From: VXPQ01 sp965116435
Lineage (GTDB): Bacteria; Bacteroidota; Rhodothermia; Rhodothermales; VXPQ01
Assembly: GCA_965116435.1 (NCBI GenBank)
Contig: OZ220686.1
Coordinates: forward strand, 620,001 to 684,000
Reading direction: 5' to 3'
Length of the DNA stretch: 64,000 nucleotides
Shown: positions 16,972-26,125 of the stretch, in pieces
Position numbering within the stretch: position 1 is the first letter of the stretch
Layout of the letters: each line of letters opens with the position of its first letter
The notes under the pieces: model-generated
Told to the model about the DNA's origin: nothing
Database searches by the model: none
What the model saw: the letters and a program-made list of their open reading frames with translations, nothing else
Made by a program: the position numbers and the translations under genes

Positions 16972-18712
16972 TCCGCATCGCTCCAGAACAGCCCGGGCCT
17001 CCGCAGGCGCAGTCGTTGCCCTGCTGCTGTTGTTCCTTGCCGTGAAACCATCTCCGAATGCGGGACACGGGTTGCCTGTGGCGGATGCGCAGGCCGAAAC
17101 GGACGAAAACATCTTCACGCTGGAAGAACTGGACATGCATCCAGATGTACTCTTCCGCTCGTGGCTTACCGATGCGCTGGAGGAACACCCGGAAACGCGC
17201 GAAGCGCGCATCCGCAACCGGCTTGCGCAAAATTTCCGGGACTTGCTTGCCGTGTACGTCCACCGTCAGGGAGAAGACGACAACTTCACGTTGCGCGTGC
17301 TGGACAACCGGAGCGGCGAACTCCTCGAAATCTACAGGATGAACCCGAACGAATGGATGCCTTCCGACCCAGCGGCGGACGCCGCCCCGGACTGGGACCG
17401 CATTGACCAGCAGCGCCGGCGACACACGCGCATACTCGTGGACAAATATGTGCAGCAGGGCGTCCCGCGCAAGGCCGTCACCGTAAAATGGGGACGCAAA
17501 AACCAGGTGCTCGAAGCCCGCATCCGGGACCTGCCGTATATCGAATACGAGATCCGACTGGCCAAACTGTTCGGCCTGAGCCTGCTGGCCACCGAAACGG
17601 GCACCGTGGAAACCTTCAACCGGGACGATCTTGTGTCCTCGGCAGGCGCGCGCGGGCGCTACCAGATCATGCCCTACCTGCTCCGCATGCACGATATCCA
17701 TCGCTACCCCCTCCAGGCGGCGGCAGGCAATACGGTCCAGGCCTACGAAGAACGGCATCCCCTCCTGACTATGGAAGCCGCCTTCACCACCCTTGCGGGC
17801 TACCGAAACGCCGTCGGCCATGAAATACCCGGGCTATCCGCCTACCACGCCGGTCCGGGCAATATCTTCATGCTGTACCGCAAGTTTCTCGAAAAAGGCG
17901 GGGATTTTCGCACCCGGGAATCCACCGTAGTGGATGCATACCTGTGGGCCGTTACCGACGGCTTTGGCCACGTGTCCTCCGGCCAGTTCCGAAGTCAATC
18001 CCGGAGCTATGTGGCGGCGGCCTACGGCGCGCTGCAGGCCACAGACGCCCTCCCCATCGCCAAAACCGCCGCCGCACAGGTGGAGCGCGTACAACTTCGC
18101 AGCGGAGCGCGCATTCGCCTGAGCAGCCTGCTGGCCCTCGTGACCGACGACGAGCCCGGAAAGGCCGCCGCCTACGACCGGTTCCGCAAACAAAATCCGC
18201 ATATGCTGCTGCCGGAACGCCCCGAAGGCAGCCTCGGCATACCCTCGACCGGGGATGTACAACTCGTGGCGCGCGCCGGCGACAAAGCCGTCCGTTTTTT
18301 TCTGCCGACCGGCTCGGCCCAGGCCTTGCTGACGGCGGGATTCGACGGCCTCGACCCGGAAAAAACCTTTCGCTTCGGAGGCGACGCCTATGGCGGAGCG
18401 CCCTGGGCGCTGAACCGCGGCGACGCGGCCCGCGCCCCTGTGCGCACCGTATGGGATCGGCGCTACGACGAACTGGTGCAGAAAATATCCCGATTCGGGT
18501 TCAATCGGGAAAACCGGGACCGCCTGGACGCCCTCGCCGAACGTTTCGAAAGGCTTGCGCAGGAACAGCCTTCGTTCTATCGAAGCATGCAATGGAGCAT
18601 CATCCAGACGCACCGCCGTTTGTGGCATTCGGATGCGTTCGATCGGCTGGCCGCCGCGGTGCAGGCCACCGCCCTGCCCAAAGACTCGGGAGCGGAATCA
18701 GAGGCGAGATAG
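16961..18712 (+). CDS. Secreted lytic transglycosylase-like protein (SLT domain)
   Basis: The 583-residue product begins with an Arg-rich n-region and a hydrophobic stretch (AGAVVALLLLFLAVKPS), so it should be exported. An SLT-type lysozyme fold spans roughly residues 200-345: LLATETGTVETF contains the candidate catalytic Glu, SAGARGRYQIMP is the following conserved motif, and LSAYHAGPGNIFMLYRKF closes the domain. These enzymes cleave peptidoglycan glycan strands with 1,6-anhydro ring formation. The C-terminal about 230 residues have no domain I recognise. The start at 16961 gives the signal peptide; the open frame upstream runs inside the previous gene. Confidence 0.8.
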   Translation: MPRSPHRSRTARASAGAVVALLLLFLAVKPSPNAGHGLPVADAQAETDENIFTLEELDMHPDVLFRSWLTDALEEHPETREARIRNRLAQNFRDLLAVYVHRQGEDDNFTLRVLDNRSGELLEIYRMNPNEWMPSDPAADAAPDWDRIDQQRRRHTRILVDKYVQQGVPRKAVTVKWGRKNQVLEARIRDLPYIEYEIRLAKLFGLSLLATETGTVETFNRDDLVSSAGARGRYQIMPYLLRMHDIHRYPLQAAAGNTVQAYEERHPLLTMEAAFTTLAGYRNAVGHEIPGLSAYHAGPGNIFMLYRKFLEKGGDFRTRESTVVDAYLWAVTDGFGHVSSGQFRSQSRSYVAAAYGALQATDALPIAKTAAAQVERVQLRSGARIRLSSLLALVTDDEPGKAAAYDRFRKQNPHMLLPERPEGSLGIPSTGDVQLVARAGDKAVRFFLPTGSAQALLTAGFDGLDPEKTFRFGGDAYGGAPWALNRGDAARAPVRTVWDRRYDELVQKISRFGFNRENRDRLDALAERFERLAQEQPSFYRSMQWSIIQTHRRLWHSDAFDRLAAAVQATALPKDSGAESEAR

Positions 18713-18737
18713 CCGCCGCGCCCCGCCGTAGCGGCTA
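18710..18737. terminator. Possible bidirectional hairpin between convergent genes
   Basis: TAGCCGC at 18710-18716 pairs perfectly with GCGGCTA at 18731-18737 around a 14-base loop, bridging the convergent ends of the transglycosylase and ppk1 genes. There is no T-run on either side, so a terminator role is only suggestive. Confidence 0.35.
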
Positions 18738-20921
18738 CGCAGGGTCGCGCTCCTCGCGCCGCATCCACCGCATCAATTGTTCCTGCACCCCTTCCTCCTC
18801 GTCCCGGGACGCCGGCTGCCGTTGCACATACTGGCCCTCCGAATCCAGGTCCCACGCCAGACGCCGGTCCTCGAAATATAATTGCATAATATCCAGGCAC
18901 CGCTGCCGCAAGGCGGGTTCCTCGACCGGAACGATCACCTCCACGCGATCTTCCAGATTTCTGCGCTGCCAATCCGCGCTCCCGAGGTATACGAGCGGTT
19001 GGCCTGCATTATGAAAACAGAAGATGCGGCTGTGTTCGAGAAACCGCCCCACCACGCTGCATACCCGAATGTTCTCGCTATACCCCGGCAAATTCGGGCG
19101 CAGGCGATTGTGGCCCCGCACAATGAGATCGACCTTCACGCCAGCCCGGGACGCCTTGTAGAGCTTGCGAATGACGCCCGTATCGTCCAGCGCGTTCATC
19201 TTGGCGATAATGCGCCCGCCGCCCTGCGCCTTGTGGTGCGCTATCTCCTGTTCCACCAGGTCATTGAACGCCTCGCGCAGGTCCCGCGGCGCCACCAGCA
19301 GTTTCTTGTAATGCTGCTGCGGCGCGTATCCCGTCAGAAAATGGAACAGATTAATGATATCGTACCCGATATCCTCCCGACAGGTGAGTAGCCCCATATC
19401 CGTGTAAAAACGGGCGGTCGCCGGGTTGTAGTTGCCCGTACCGATGTGACAGTACGCCCGCAACGCTTCCCCCTCTTCGCGAACCACCAGCGTCACCTTG
19501 GCGTGCGTCTTGAGGCCCACCAGGCCATACGTGACATGCACGCCCGCATTCTCGAGCTGGCGCCCCCATTCCATATTGTTCGCCTCGTCGAACCGGGCCT
19601 TGACCTCAACGAGCACAGCCACCTGCTTGCCCCGCTCGGCGGCCCGGATCAGCGCGTCCACAATCGGAGATTTTTCGGACGTACGATACAGCGTCTGCTT
19701 GATCGCCAGTACGCGGGGGTCTTCCGCCGCCTCTTCGACGAAGCGCTGCACGCTGGCGCGAAACGATTCGTACGGGTGATGCACAAGTACGTCGCCCTGG
19801 CGAATAATCGAAAAAATGTCCAGCGTATTTTCGGACTCGCCTTCCACCTGCAGCCGGGGGGGCGTCACAGGACGAAAGGACCGGTACTTGAGGTCCGGGG
19901 CGTCCAGGCGGGTGAAAAATGCGCAATCCGAATGGTCGATCAGCCCCGTGCTCACGTACACGTCGTCCTCCGAAAGCGTCAGTTCGCGCATGAGCAAGCG
20001 CCGAACGCGCGGCGGCATATCCTGCTCGACTTCGAGGCGGACAACCGGTGCGAACCGGCGCTCGCGCAACTCGTCGGACATCATCTCGATCAAATCGTCC
20101 GCTTCTTCCTCGTCCCGACTGATATCCGCGTTGCGCGTAATCTGAAAGGCGTGCGCATGCTCAACCTCCATCCCGCGAAGCAATTCATGCAAGTTATGCT
20201 GGATCACCTGCTCCAGCGGCACAAAATGATTGGGTTCTTCCAGCGGCACCCAGCGGCCGCGGCTGGTCGGCACCTTGACGCGCGCGAAATGTTCAGTGCC
20301 GCGCTTCGGGTGGCGCAACAAAATGGCCAGCGAAAGGCTCAGGTTGGATATAAACGGGAACGGGTGTCCGGGATCTACGGCAAGCGGCGTCAGGATCGGA
20401 AAAATATGGGCTTGGAAATACCGGTATAACCGATCTTTCTGCCGAGACGAAAGATCGTCGTAGGAAAGAATCCGGATGTTCGCCGACTCGGCCAGTTGCG
20501 GACGCAACGACGCCTCCCACAACGAGGTGATCGTGGCGTACATAGGCGGCACGGCCTCCCGAATCAGCGCCAGCTGCTCACGCGCCGTCCGCCCGTCCGG
20601 AGACAAGACATGCACCCCGGCGGCCTCCTGGCGTTTGAGCCCGCCTACGCGCTTGCGGAAAAATTCGTCGAGATTGCTCGAAACGATCGACAAAAAATGC
20701 ACGCGCTCCATGAGCGGGACGCGCTCGTCTATGGCCTGATACAGCACGCGCCAGTTGAAATCAAGCCAACTCAACTCCCTGTTGAAAAACAGGTGCGGGT
20801 GGTTCTCCGCCTGGCCCTCGGGGGCCGGGCGCGGAGAGGTCGCAGAGGGCACGGCGAACACCGGAGCCATGCCATCGCCGGAAGACGCCGTATTCGCAAC
20901 AACCGAAATAGAATCGCTCAT
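18735..20921 (-). CDS. ppk1: Polyphosphate kinase 1
   Basis: The 728-residue protein is a full Ppk1, which polymerises ATP gamma-phosphate into polyphosphate. The N-terminal domain starts at HLFFNRELSWLDFNWRVLYQA. The central head domain contains ILTPLAVDPGHPFPFISNLSLSLA, given by its parts ILTPLAVDPGHPFPF and ISNLSLSLA. The catalytic phospholipase-D-like halves include HPYESFRASVQRFVEEAA and TYGLVGLKTHAKVTLVVR (autophosphorylated His region) followed by YCHIGTGNYNP. The first 35 residues are low-complexity and may be dispensable. It begins 7 bp after the dnaG stop, in the same orientation, so it is probably cotranscribed with dnaG. Confidence 0.97.
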   Translation of the reverse strand: MSDSISVVANTASSGDGMAPVFAVPSATSPRPAPEGQAENHPHLFFNRELSWLDFNWRVLYQAIDERVPLMERVHFLSIVSSNLDEFFRKRVGGLKRQEAAGVHVLSPDGRTAREQLALIREAVPPMYATITSLWEASLRPQLAESANIRILSYDDLSSRQKDRLYRYFQAHIFPILTPLAVDPGHPFPFISNLSLSLAILLRHPKRGTEHFARVKVPTSRGRWVPLEEPNHFVPLEQVIQHNLHELLRGMEVEHAHAFQITRNADISRDEEEADDLIEMMSDELRERRFAPVVRLEVEQDMPPRVRRLLMRELTLSEDDVYVSTGLIDHSDCAFFTRLDAPDLKYRSFRPVTPPRLQVEGESENTLDIFSIIRQGDVLVHHPYESFRASVQRFVEEAAEDPRVLAIKQTLYRTSEKSPIVDALIRAAERGKQVAVLVEVKARFDEANNMEWGRQLENAGVHVTYGLVGLKTHAKVTLVVREEGEALRAYCHIGTGNYNPATARFYTDMGLLTCREDIGYDIINLFHFLTGYAPQQHYKKLLVAPRDLREAFNDLVEQEIAHHKAQGGGRIIAKMNALDDTGVIRKLYKASRAGVKVDLIVRGHNRLRPNLPGYSENIRVCSVVGRFLEHSRIFCFHNAGQPLVYLGSADWQRRNLEDRVEVIVPVEEPALRQRCLDIMQLYFEDRRLAWDLDSEGQYVQRQPASRDEEEGVQEQLMRWMRREERDPA

Positions 20922-20927
20922 AACGCC

Positions 20928-22889
20928 TCAACCGGTAATGTCCCCTTTTTCCAAACGAATCCTCAGTTTTTGCAGCTGCATGATTTCCTCCTGATACGTC
21001 CGAATGTCTTCCCCGCGCGCATCCGCGCTACGCTGTTCCTCGTCCTTGCGCCTGATGGCTTCCCTCACGCGAGCCACCTTCAGGCGTTTCATGGCCTGAA
21101 GGGCGACTTCTTCGGGATTCGCATCCAGCGAAGGCACCAGTACGCCTTTTTTCTCCAGCCAGTTTCCCGACGGCTCTTCCTTGCGCATGGCGACATCCGT
21201 AATGAGCTGCTGCACATCCTCGCCGCAGGCGTCGCCCAGCATGGCCTGTACGTCCACCGCGCCAGCCTGGTATTGTTCGGCGAAAATTTGCGCGGCGCGG
21301 CGGGTCGCCCCCGGAGAAAATGCATCCAGACTCATCGTCCCCATAATGTAGGCGATCATGGGCGCCCCCTGCTCAAACATCAGGCGAATCAATATCTTTT
21401 CGCTGGGCAGCGTCGCGGAAGCAGCCGTTCCGGCGTCGGCGAGCGGCCTGCGCCGCATGGCGGAAGACGCGCCGCCATTCCGGCGCAACGACCCGCTTGC
21501 GAACGGCCGGGCCGCGTCTGAACGCGCCGCGCGAGAAGACCGCTGGCGCTCCTCCCGCTGCCGGGACTTCGCCATGCCCTCCAGCACATGATGCAGCCGG
21601 CCTTCGGGCGCGCCAAGCACCTCGCTTGCCCGGGACAACCAGGCCTCCCGGCGCAGCGGATCGGGAATGGAGGCGATGGCCTGGAGTACGGCCCGCATGC
21701 CGTCGGCCCGCCCTTCCGGCGTATCGAGCCGCCCGGCCCGCCGGTCGGCGTCATGCAGCCAGCGTACGAAATCGACCCGATGCGCTTGCAAAAATTCCCC
21801 CAGAGACGCGCCTTCCCGCCGCGCCACGGAATCGGGATCCTCTCCCGGCGGCAGCGCCACTACATACACGCTCATGCCCGCAGCAAGCACCAGGTCGATC
21901 CCGCGCTGCGCCGCTTTTTCGCCCGCCCCGTCCGCATCGAAGACCAGCGTAATGCGCTGCGCGTAGCGACTCAGCAACTGCACCTGCTCGCGGGTCAGCG
22001 ACGTGCCGCACGAGGCCACGGCGTTGCAAACGCCCGCCTGATGCAGCGACATAACGTCCGTATAGCCCTCGACGAGCACGGCCTCTTCCTGCTCGCGAAC
22101 GACCTGACGGGCCTGCCGCAGCCCGTACAATACCCGCCGCTTGTCGTACACGATGGTCTCCGGGGAATTGATGTATTTGGGCTGCGGATTTTCCTCGTTC
22201 CCGGACGCCTCGTTCAGCACCCTCCCCCCGAACCCAAGCACCTTGCCCATGTGCGAAAACACGGGGAATATAATCCGGTCCCGATAGCGATCATAATACC
22301 CCTCGCCGCTTTTTTTCGGAATGATCAGTCCGGCTTGCTCCAGCGCTTCAGGGGATATATGGTTCGCCGCCGCCTCGGTAAGCAAATGACTCCAGCCGTC
22401 GGGCGCGTACCCTACGCCAAACTCCTTGATGGTGGCCTTCGAATACCCCCGGCCCTGCACATACTCCAACGCCCGCGCGCCCGCGTCGGCGCGAGTCAGT
22501 TGCGCGTAATAAAACCGGGCGGCGAAACGCAGGGCGCCATACGCCGCTTCCATGGCGTCGGCCCGCTCGCGAGACGCATCGCCCCCCTCCGGCAATTCGA
22601 TGCCCGCCTTTTCCGCCAGGGTGCGCACGGCTTCCGGGAACGACATCCCCTCCACTTCCCGCACGAACCGGAACACATCGCCTCCCGCCCCGCACCCAAA
22701 GCATTTGTAAATCCCCAGCGCAGGGTTCACGCTGAAGGACGGCGTTTTTTCCTGGTGAAAAGGACACAATCCGAAAAAATTGGAGCCTTTCTTCTTCAGA
22801 CGCACATAGTCGCTCACGACATCGACGATATCCGACGACGCGCGCACTTCAGCAATGGTGTCATCCGAAAAATACATGCCGTCCTGCAC
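20928..22889 (-). CDS. dnaG: DNA primase DnaG
   Basis: The 653-residue primase carries the N-terminal CHC2 zinc finger with Cys42, His45, Cys63 and Cys66 (CPFH and CFGC). The catalytic core includes FGVGYAPDGWSHLL and RIIFPVFSHMGKVLGFGGR. The TOPRIM fold shows AVLVEGYTDVMSLHQAG and LVFDADGAGEKAAQRG. The C-terminal helicase-interaction region is divergent, with an Arg/Ser-rich linker (QREERQRSSRAARSDAAR). It makes RNA primers for the dnaE-encoded polymerase found 7 kb away. The gene is divergent from the polyphosphate glucokinase gene. Confidence 0.96.
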   Translation of the reverse strand: MQDGMYFSDDTIAEVRASSDIVDVVSDYVRLKKKGSNFFGLCPFHQEKTPSFSVNPALGIYKCFGCGAGGDVFRFVREVEGMSFPEAVRTLAEKAGIELPEGGDASRERADAMEAAYGALRFAARFYYAQLTRADAGARALEYVQGRGYSKATIKEFGVGYAPDGWSHLLTEAAANHISPEALEQAGLIIPKKSGEGYYDRYRDRIIFPVFSHMGKVLGFGGRVLNEASGNEENPQPKYINSPETIVYDKRRVLYGLRQARQVVREQEEAVLVEGYTDVMSLHQAGVCNAVASCGTSLTREQVQLLSRYAQRITLVFDADGAGEKAAQRGIDLVLAAGMSVYVVALPPGEDPDSVARREGASLGEFLQAHRVDFVRWLHDADRRAGRLDTPEGRADGMRAVLQAIASIPDPLRREAWLSRASEVLGAPEGRLHHVLEGMAKSRQREERQRSSRAARSDAARPFASGSLRRNGGASSAMRRRPLADAGTAASATLPSEKILIRLMFEQGAPMIAYIMGTMSLDAFSPGATRRAAQIFAEQYQAGAVDVQAMLGDACGEDVQQLITDVAMRKEEPSGNWLEKKGVLVPSLDANPEEVALQAMKRLKVARVREAIRRKDEEQRSADARGEDIRTYQEEIMQLQKLRIRLEKGDITG

Positions 22890-23063
22890 GTTTCAGAGAA
22901 TCGGGAAGTTTATGCGGGCGGACTTGCCAGAACCATCGCCGTCTCGTACTATGTAGATCATACTATGAAAACGGCATGGGAGCAAACGGGGCCATGCAGC
23001 GTTACGCCATACTGCATGGCCCGCCCTGCCCGCATTCGGTATAGCCAAGATACGATATCCACT

Positions 23064-23816
23064 GTGCACATTTTCGGAATTGACGTAGGCGGTTCTGGAA
23101 TCAAGGGCGCGCCGGTAGACATCCGCACCGGGCGCCTGGTCGCCGAACGTCTGCGCATACCCACCCCGAAGGGCGCTTCGCCAAAAGCCGTCGCCGCCGT
23201 GGTCGCGTCCATGCTGGACCATTTCGGGTGGCAGGGCCCGGTTGGATGCGGCATTCCGGCCCGCGTCAAGCAGGGCGTGGCGCACACCGCCGCCAACATC
23301 AGCGACGCCTGGATCGGCACGAACGCCGTGCAGCTTTTTTCCAACGCTTCCGGGCAGCCATTCGCCGTCCTGAACGACGCCGACGCCGCCGCCCTGGCCG
23401 AAATGCATTTTGGCGCGGGCCGCGGCCTCAAAGGCGTAGTCCTGATGCTTACCCTCGGCACGGGCATCGGGTCCGCCCTCTTCGTGGAAAACACCCTGAT
23501 TCCCAACACGGAATTCGGACACTTTTGGCTACAGGGCCGGATCGCCGAACACTATGCCTCCGACCGGGTGCGCAAGGAAGAAGACCTGAACTGGAAAACC
23601 TGGGCGGCGCGCATGCAGGAATACCTGAGCCACCTCGAACGCCTGCTGGACATCGACGCGATCATCCTCGGCGGCGGCGTCAGCAAACCCAGTCGAAGCC
23701 AGAAATTTCTGCATTTACTCGACACGAAAGCCCAGCTCCTGACCGCCGAACTCCGCAATGAAGCCGGCATCGTAGGCGCCGCCTGCGCGGCGAGCCACCT
23801 CGCCGCAGATCGATAG
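23064..23816 (+). CDS. ppgK: Polyphosphate glucokinase (ROK family)
   Basis: From the GTG at 23064 the product is 250 residues, the usual PpgK size, and begins VHIFGIDVGGSGIKGAPVD. An ATG at 22965 would add 33 residues that do not resemble the family. GIDVGGSGIKGAPVD is the phosphate-1 motif diagnostic of strictly polyphosphate-type glucokinases, AVLNDADAAALAEMHFG holds the catalytic Asp region, and LTLGTGIGSALF is the phosphate-2 motif. The enzyme phosphorylates glucose with polyphosphate, which Ppk1 (4 kb away) makes. It is divergent from dnaG. Confidence 0.9.
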   Translation: MHIFGIDVGGSGIKGAPVDIRTGRLVAERLRIPTPKGASPKAVAAVVASMLDHFGWQGPVGCGIPARVKQGVAHTAANISDAWIGTNAVQLFSNASGQPFAVLNDADAAALAEMHFGAGRGLKGVVLMLTLGTGIGSALFVENTLIPNTEFGHFWLQGRIAEHYASDRVRKEEDLNWKTWAARMQEYLSHLERLLDIDAIILGGGVSKPSRSQKFLHLLDTKAQLLTAELRNEAGIVGAACAASHLAADR

Positions 23817-23862
23817 CCCCTACATTCCTCCCGATATTCGCGCTCCAGCGGCGTACCTTGCT

Positions 23863-24735
23863 GTGACGGGCGTCCTTGTTTCGCTGCGTCCCATGACCCT
23901 TTCCGAACTTGAAGCCCATATGGATTCGCTGGCTTCCCTGCCGCCCGGCAAGGCGCCCGGGGACCTTGCTCGACGCGTCGTGGAAGAAACGCTGGAGGCG
24001 CTGGGCCAGGGCGTCGCGCGCGCCGCATCGCGCAGCGAAGACGGGACATGGCGCACGCATCCCTGGGTGAAACGCGCCATCCTGCTGGGCTTCCGCCTCG
24101 GCGTACTCGCCGATTATTCGAGCGGTCCCTTTTCGTTTCTGGACAAGGATACGTATCCCCCCAGAACCTTCGACCCTGCGCACCGGGTGCGCATCGTGCC
24201 GGGGGGCTCCACGGTGCGGACAGGCGCCTACCTCGCGCCCGGCGTAATCTGCATGCCGCCCATGTACGTGAATACGGGGGCCTATGTAGACGAACAGACC
24301 ATGATTGATTCCCACGCGCTCGTGGGAAGCTGCGCGCAAATCGGCAAACGCGTACACTTGTCGGCGGCGGCGCAGATCGGGGGCGTGCTCGAACCCGTCG
24401 GGGCCGTGCCGGTCGTTGTCGAGGACGATGTATTCGTAGGCGGCGGGTGCGGCGTCTACGAAGGGTGCCTGATCCGGACGGGCGCCGTGCTGGCGCCGGG
24501 CGTAGTGCTTACCGGATCGACGCGCATCTACGACCTCGCAGAAGAAAACGTCATCGAACGCAATGACGCAGGCGTCCTTGAAGTACCCGAACATGCGGTG
24601 GTGGCGCCGGGCGCCCGGGCCGCCTCGGGATCCTTCGCCAAGCAACACGGACTATCCCTGTACGCCCCCGTCATCGTGAAATACCGGGATCGCAAAACAG
24701 ATGCGGCCACCGCGCTGGAAGAAACCCTGCGCTAA
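23863..24735 (+). CDS. dapD: Tetrahydrodipicolinate N-succinyltransferase
   Basis: The 290-residue protein matches DapD of the succinylase branch of lysine/diaminopimelate synthesis. The N-terminal helical domain is followed by a left-handed beta-helix of hexapeptide repeats (RIVPGGSTVRTGAYLAPGVI through GGGCGVYEGCLIRTGAVLAP). MPPMYVNTGAYVDEQTMIDS is the conserved active-site region. ATG codons at 23863 and, inside, at 23893 (MTLSEL) are both possible starts. It acts in the cytoplasm upstream of peptidoglycan precursor synthesis. It stands alone with no other dap genes nearby. Confidence 0.93.
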   Translation: MTGVLVSLRPMTLSELEAHMDSLASLPPGKAPGDLARRVVEETLEALGQGVARAASRSEDGTWRTHPWVKRAILLGFRLGVLADYSSGPFSFLDKDTYPPRTFDPAHRVRIVPGGSTVRTGAYLAPGVICMPPMYVNTGAYVDEQTMIDSHALVGSCAQIGKRVHLSAAAQIGGVLEPVGAVPVVVEDDVFVGGGCGVYEGCLIRTGAVLAPGVVLTGSTRIYDLAEENVIERNDAGVLEVPEHAVVAPGARAASGSFAKQHGLSLYAPVIVKYRDRKTDAATALEETLR

Positions 24736-24797
24736 GCAATCCGCACAACCACGAAAACGAACCGAGGGTATATCCCCGCCGGCGCCGAAAAGGATGC

Positions 24798-25109
24798 TTA
24801 TCCCTTGCGCTTCCGTTTCGGAGGCTCCTGACGGAAAATGAACGCCGTCACATCCTCTGGGCCCTTGGCCACTGTTTTAACCGTGAAGACACGCCCGTGC
24901 TCCTTGAGCAAATACGCTTTGAGCGCTGGCAACTGCTTTTTGGGAATAGCAACCCGGAGCACGGTATCTTCCGTTAACAACGCCGCCCTTGCGGATACGC
25001 CGGCGTATTTGCTCGGCCTGCCGCGGCGAACGGGGCCTTTACGCGACCGCAAGGCGTCAAGTTGCGCTTCCGCATCTTGTCTGGAAATGGTGGATGTACG
25101 AAATGCCAT
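24798..25109 (-). CDS. Hypothetical small basic protein
   Basis: I do not recognise this 103-residue protein. From MAFRTSTISRQDAEAQLDAL it has a basic central segment (SRKGPVRRGRPSKYAG, an AT-hook-like GRPSKY patch). A short alpha/beta region follows (LRVAIPKKQLPALKAYLLKE and VFTVKTVAKGPEDVTAFIF), then a Lys/Arg-rich tail. The GRPSKY motif resembles those seen in small DNA-binding regulators, but that is only a resemblance. The start at 25109 was preferred over an upstream ATG because the extra residues are His/Arg-rich and unlike a protein start. It faces an unusually AT-rich region shared with the SPOR lipoprotein gene. Confidence 0.5.
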   Translation of the reverse strand: MAFRTSTISRQDAEAQLDALRSRKGPVRRGRPSKYAGVSARAALLTEDTVLRVAIPKKQLPALKAYLLKEHGRVFTVKTVAKGPEDVTAFIFRQEPPKRKRKG

Positions 25110-25334
25110 GGTTTGAGTAATCGGATGAATACGGATGTTGTGATGATGCGAAATGCGTCGTCGCATGAAATATAGCAAAGACCTCCCGAACCGGGGTCGC
25201 CTCTGCAATACTTTTCATACGATGAGCGCCGCATTGCGGACGAATGAGTCGTTAATATAAAACATATTTATATATAATGCAAATGCAGGAACCGCACGTG
25301 CCTGTGAGCATACCATATATATGTTATATCCCGA

Positions 25335-25375
25335 GTCCTGAACAGGACATATTCAGGACGTATTGAGGACACTAT
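25335..25375 (+). promoter_or_regulatory. Operator-like 14-bp palindrome with three 11-bp direct repeats
   Basis: GTCCTG-AA-CAGGAC at 25335-25348 is a perfect palindrome. It overlaps three consecutive 11-bp units, CAGGACATATT, CAGGACGTATT and GAGGACACTAT, at 25343-25375 that run up to the ATG at 25374. The 11-bp spacing is about one helical turn. The 120 bp upstream (25250-25330) are markedly AT-rich. No regulator can be assigned. Confidence 0.6.
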
Positions 25376-25952
25376 GCGCATTGGTCAAAACATGAAATCC
25401 ATGATGTACCCCATGCGATGTGGCGCGGGAGCATGGCTTGTCGCCGCACTTGTCACCGTAGCGGGGGGCTGCGCTTCTTCGGCGAGCATATCCGCCCCGG
25501 ATACCTACGCGGCGCCTCCCTTGACGGTTATCGAAACCGCTCGGCACGAGCAGTTCGATCCTTCCCCCTGGCCCGACGCGCCGCTCGATACGCTGACGGC
25601 GATCGCGCACGACGTCCCGGCGCATCTCATGGAGGGCCGCGCCGCCGAAGGACTTCAGTCGGAGACGCCAGGGTTCCGGGTGCAGATCTTTTCGTCTATC
25701 GAGCGGGACGAGACCGTCGAAGCCCAGGAAAACGTGCGCATATGGTGGGGGGAACAACACGAAGAAGGCGCGGTCCCCGAAGACCTTTTCCCGGAAGGAC
25801 TTCCGGTCTACAGCGTATACAGCCAGCCCTATTATCGCATTCGCGTCGGCGACTTCCTGTCGCGCGAGGAAGCCCGAACCTTGCACGGCATACTCGCACG
25901 GCATTTTACGGATGCGTTCATTGTACCGGACATGGTTGTCGTCACCCGGTAA
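25374..25952 (+). CDS. SPOR-domain lipoprotein
   Basis: This 192-residue protein has a lipoprotein signal ending in VAGGC (Cys at about residue 33). Its C-terminal 80 residues look like a SPOR peptidoglycan-binding domain: FRVQIFSSIERDETVEAQEN at the start and YYRIRVGDFLSREEARTLHG in the second half. SPOR domains bind denuded glycan strands at division sites. The linker between is acidic and Pro-rich. The start overlaps the last of three 11-bp direct repeats, so expression may be controlled there. It lies alone between the hypothetical gene and the polyprenyl synthase gene. Confidence 0.8.
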   Translation: MRIGQNMKSMMYPMRCGAGAWLVAALVTVAGGCASSASISAPDTYAAPPLTVIETARHEQFDPSPWPDAPLDTLTAIAHDVPAHLMEGRAAEGLQSETPGFRVQIFSSIERDETVEAQENVRIWWGEQHEEGAVPEDLFPEGLPVYSVYSQPYYRIRVGDFLSREEARTLHGILARHFTDAFIVPDMVVVTR

Positions 25953-26125
25953 CGCGCGCAATCGCCACAGGCAGGGCATCACGTGCGAAGAGGCGCCGCC
26001 GGGTCGCCCAGCATGGCCGCCCAATGGATAGCCAATATATGGCCTTCCCGAAATGCAGGCAACCAACCGCAGCGTAGCGGGTATACATCTTTTTTCGTCC
26101 CGAATAAGCGCTGCAATTCTTCGCA

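Noticed and set aside
21588..23063. N-terminal extension of the polyphosphate glucokinase
   Set aside because: Those residues are antisense to dnaG and then intergenic; the kinase fold starts at VHIFGIDVGG.
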